Assembly (NCBI GenBank): GCA_002311385.1
Contig: DCAE01000143.1
Coordinates: 22,724 to 38,589 of the forward strand
DNA from: Dehalococcoidia bacterium UBA1141
Lineage (GTDB): Bacteria > Chloroflexota > Dehalococcoidia > Lucifugimonadales > UBA3495
DNA length: 15,866 bases
Direction of reading: 5' to 3'
Positions 14,358 to 15,866 of the stretch are shown piece after piece; the stretch's first letter is position 1, and every line of letters starts with the position of its first letter. The notes beneath the pieces are model-generated. The model made no database searches. It worked only from the letters and a program-made list of their open reading frames with translations, and was not told where the DNA came from. A program made the translations under genes and the position numbers.

Positions 14358-15500
14358 TCAGCCGCCCCCGGCGAACTGGAAGTACTTGCCCTCGGTCTTG
14401 ATGGCTGGAGCGATCACCATCTCGGCCTTGTGCAGGTCCCGAATGGTGTATGCGCCGCACATTCCCATGGCCACGCGTAGGGCGCCCATGAAATTCTGGG
14501 TGCCATCGGTGCGGGATGTGGGGCCATAGAGTATCTGCTTCAGACTACCCTTGGTTCCCACTTTGATGCGGGTTCCCCTGGGCAATTCAGGGTGGGGGTT
14601 GGCCATGCCCCAGTTGAAACCATGACCTGGCGCTTCGTCCGCTTGGGCGAATGGCGTACCCAGCATGACAGCATCGGCGCCGCTAACTATTGCCTTGCAG
14701 ATGTCCCCGCCAGTGCGGAAACCACCGTCGGTGATAATGTTCACGTAGCGCCCGGTTCGACGGAAGTAATCTTCCCTCGCCGCCGCGCACTCAAGGGTAG
14801 CGCTGACCTGGGGCACGCCGACCCCGACCACCTCTCTAGTGGTGCAAGCCGCTCCCGGTCCCACTCCCACCAGCACACCGTCTATGCCCGTCTCCATTAG
14901 CTCCGTGGCCACATCGTAGGTCACGCAGTTGCCAACTACCACCGGCACCTTCAATGCTTTGACGAGCTCGGAGAAGACCAGACCCCGATAGCTTCTCGAC
15001 ATATGTCTGGCAGTGGTTACCGTCGACTGTACGAACACGATATCGGCCCCCGCCTCAACGGCCATGGGTGACATACGCTTGGTGTTTTGGGGAGTAAAAG
15101 AAACGGCGCAGGTTGCGCCGGAAGCTCGTATCTCCTGTACTCGCTGGCCGATGAGCTCTTCGCGAATCGGCTCTGAGTAAACTTTTTGAAGGAATTGGGT
15201 GACGTCTTCTTGAGGAGTGGAGACGATTTCTTCCAAGACGGAGTAGGGGTCTTCGTATCTGGTATAGAGCCCTTCGGCGTTTAGAACGCCCAACCCGCCC
15301 ATCTCATACATAAGCGATGCGAAGTGGGGGGAGACTGCGCCATCCATGGCTGAGGCAAGAACGGGTATTTCAAAGCTCCGGTCGCCAATGGTCATTTTGG
15401 TGGAGGTTAGTTCCGGGTTGATAGTCACCTGGCCGGGAACAATCGCCACTTCGTCGAAACCGTAGACTCTTTCCAGTTCCTTAAATAGGCGCCTACCCAT
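14358..15500 (-). CDS. guaB3: GuaB3-family IMP dehydrogenase-related protein
   Basis: The 380-residue TIM-barrel protein of the IMPDH/GMP reductase superfamily matches the GuaB3 type: no CBS pair is inserted, and length and start (RLFKELERVYGFDEVAIVPG, from residue 4) are typical. Motifs in order are PVLASAMDGAVS, GGLGVLNAEG, VVVGNCVTYDVA, the catalytic loop GVGPGAACTTREVVGVGVPQ with Cys219, DGGFRTGGDICKAIVSGADA and VMLGTPFA. IMP dehydrogenases form XMP for GMP synthesis; cyanobacterial GuaB3 has been reported to have IMPDH activity, but the role here is inferred. GAGGT lies 8 bases before ATG 15500. It leads the run with the selenoprotein, 111 bases downstream. A main guaB may exist elsewhere. 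Confidence 0.88.
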   Translation of the reverse strand: MGRRLFKELERVYGFDEVAIVPGQVTINPELTSTKMTIGDRSFEIPVLASAMDGAVSPHFASLMYEMGGLGVLNAEGLYTRYEDPYSVLEEIVSTPQEDVTQFLQKVYSEPIREELIGQRVQEIRASGATCAVSFTPQNTKRMSPMAVEAGADIVFVQSTVTTARHMSRSYRGLVFSELVKALKVPVVVGNCVTYDVATELMETGIDGVLVGVGPGAACTTREVVGVGVPQVSATLECAAAREDYFRRTGRYVNIITDGGFRTGGDICKAIVSGADAVMLGTPFAQADEAPGHGFNWGMANPHPELPRGTRIKVGTKGSLKQILYGPTSRTDGTQNFMGALRVAMGMCGAYTIRDLHKAEMVIAPAIKTEGKYFQFAGGG

Positions 15501-15777
15501 CCCTTTCTACCTCAAATTAAGGCTTTATATGTGTCGTTGAGTTGCTTCTGTTTGTTGCATGAATTTATCGGAAACAGTGCAAAAAGTCAACAGAATAAGT
15601 CAACTGAGGCCGGTGCCCGAAGGCACCAAATTAAACGGCTCAAATTGAATCCCAAATTTTTTCATGTTACTGGGCCGAAGGCCGATGCGATTCGGCATAT
15701 GTTGCGCGGCCCGTCGCTGGGCTTAATTGCCGCGTGATAAGAAGAAGATTTTACGAGCGGTGTAATCGCAAAACCCC
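15501..15777. other. Spacer between guaB3-like gene and 5S rRNA
   Basis: No gene is supported. It should hold the guaB3-like promoter. It contains a 6-bp hairpin GGTGCC with GGCACC (15612-15627), which on the minus strand has a TTCG tetraloop, but without a T-run. It also has two AGTCAA hexamers 13 bases apart (15585 and 15598). Confidence 0.5.
15564..15590 (-). promoter_or_regulatory. Possible promoter of the guaB3-like / selenoprotein run
   Basis: On the minus strand TTGACT (15590-15585) is followed after 15 bases by GATAAA (15569-15564). The spacing is short. A second TTGACT lies 13 bases further upstream, and a TATAAA lies nearer the gene. The assignment is tentative. Confidence 0.3.
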
Positions 15778-15806
15778 TTGCGGACTTGTGAAAAATGGTG
15801 CATACT
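15778..15806 (+). promoter_or_regulatory. Possible promoter of the 5S rRNA gene
   Basis: TTGCGG (15778-15783) and CATACT (15801-15806) are 17 bases apart, and the second is followed by GACGGGG. Transcription would start about 10 bases before the mature 5S 5' end. The hexamers are only moderate matches. Confidence 0.4.
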
Positions 15807-15821
15807 GACGGGGTAGTTGCT

Positions 15822-15866
15822 TCCTGGTGGTTCGAGCGAGGTGGCCCCACCCGTTCCCATCCCGAA
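15822..15866 (+). rRNA. rrf: 5S ribosomal RNA, 5' part only (cut by window end)
   Basis: The sequence opens with TCCTGGTGG and runs through CGAGCGAGGTGGCCCCACC to CCCGTTCCCATCCCGAA at the window edge. CCCGTTCCCATCCCGAAC is the highly conserved loop B/helix III segment of bacterial 5S rRNA, and its distance of about 27 bases from the start is normal. About 70 bases are missing. No 23S rRNA precedes it: the sequence upstream is spacer and the oppositely oriented guaB3-like gene. Confidence 0.88.

Noticed and set aside
15531..15737. 68-residue frame (+) before the 5S gene
   Set aside because: It begins at a weak GTG with no ribosome site, resembles no family, and lies over the probable guaB3-like promoter.

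Overview
The window looks like chromosomal DNA of a free-living, uncultured-type bacterium, most likely a Chloroflexota (Dehalococcoidia / SAR202-like) lineage. That placement is an inference from gene content and general protein resemblance; no phylogeny was run. The supporting features are two lipoproteins carrying thiol-redox folds, a GuaB3-type IMP dehydrogenase relative, a small zinc-ribbon protein, a UGSC-family selenoprotein, and frequent use of GTG/TTG starts.

Layout: 1-562 is gene-poor and carries a tandem TTGTCACAA palindrome pair ahead of a XRE-type regulator (563-946, +). Convergent with it is a two-gene minus-strand operon (3291 to 971): a DipZ-like thioredoxin lipoprotein and, 2 nt later, a lipoprotein with a YtkA/FixH-like domain and a thioredoxin-like domain. 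After a divergent 560-base spacer come an O6-alkylguanine-DNA alkyltransferase (3858-4388, +) and an alpha/beta hydrolase (about 4525-5403, +). A good sigma70-type promoter and a leader of about 185 nt precede a cobalamin-binding-type radical SAM enzyme (5754-7289, +). A perfect 24-bp hairpin then serves as a bidirectional terminator facing dnaE (11188 to 7460, -), which has its own promoter with a palindrome over the -35 box. A small zinc-ribbon protein (11789 to 11478, -) has its own promoter and terminator.

The last third is a minus-strand cluster: guaB3-like (15500 to 14358), a 176-residue selenoprotein (14246 to 13716), and a 355-residue conserved protein of unknown function (13414 to 12347). 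The selenoprotein is the main discovery. An ordinary gene call ends at residue 95 on a TGA (13959-13961). The frame continues at once with Gly-Ser-Cys and 80 residues of family-like sequence to a TAG. The mRNA directly after the UGA folds into a bacterial-type SECIS hairpin with a GGUCU loop. The gene is therefore read as a UGSC-family selenoprotein, which requires Sec decoding (SelA/SelB/tRNA-Sec/SelD) elsewhere in the genome.

The window ends inside the 5' part of a 5S rRNA gene on the plus strand, with a plausible promoter just upstream.
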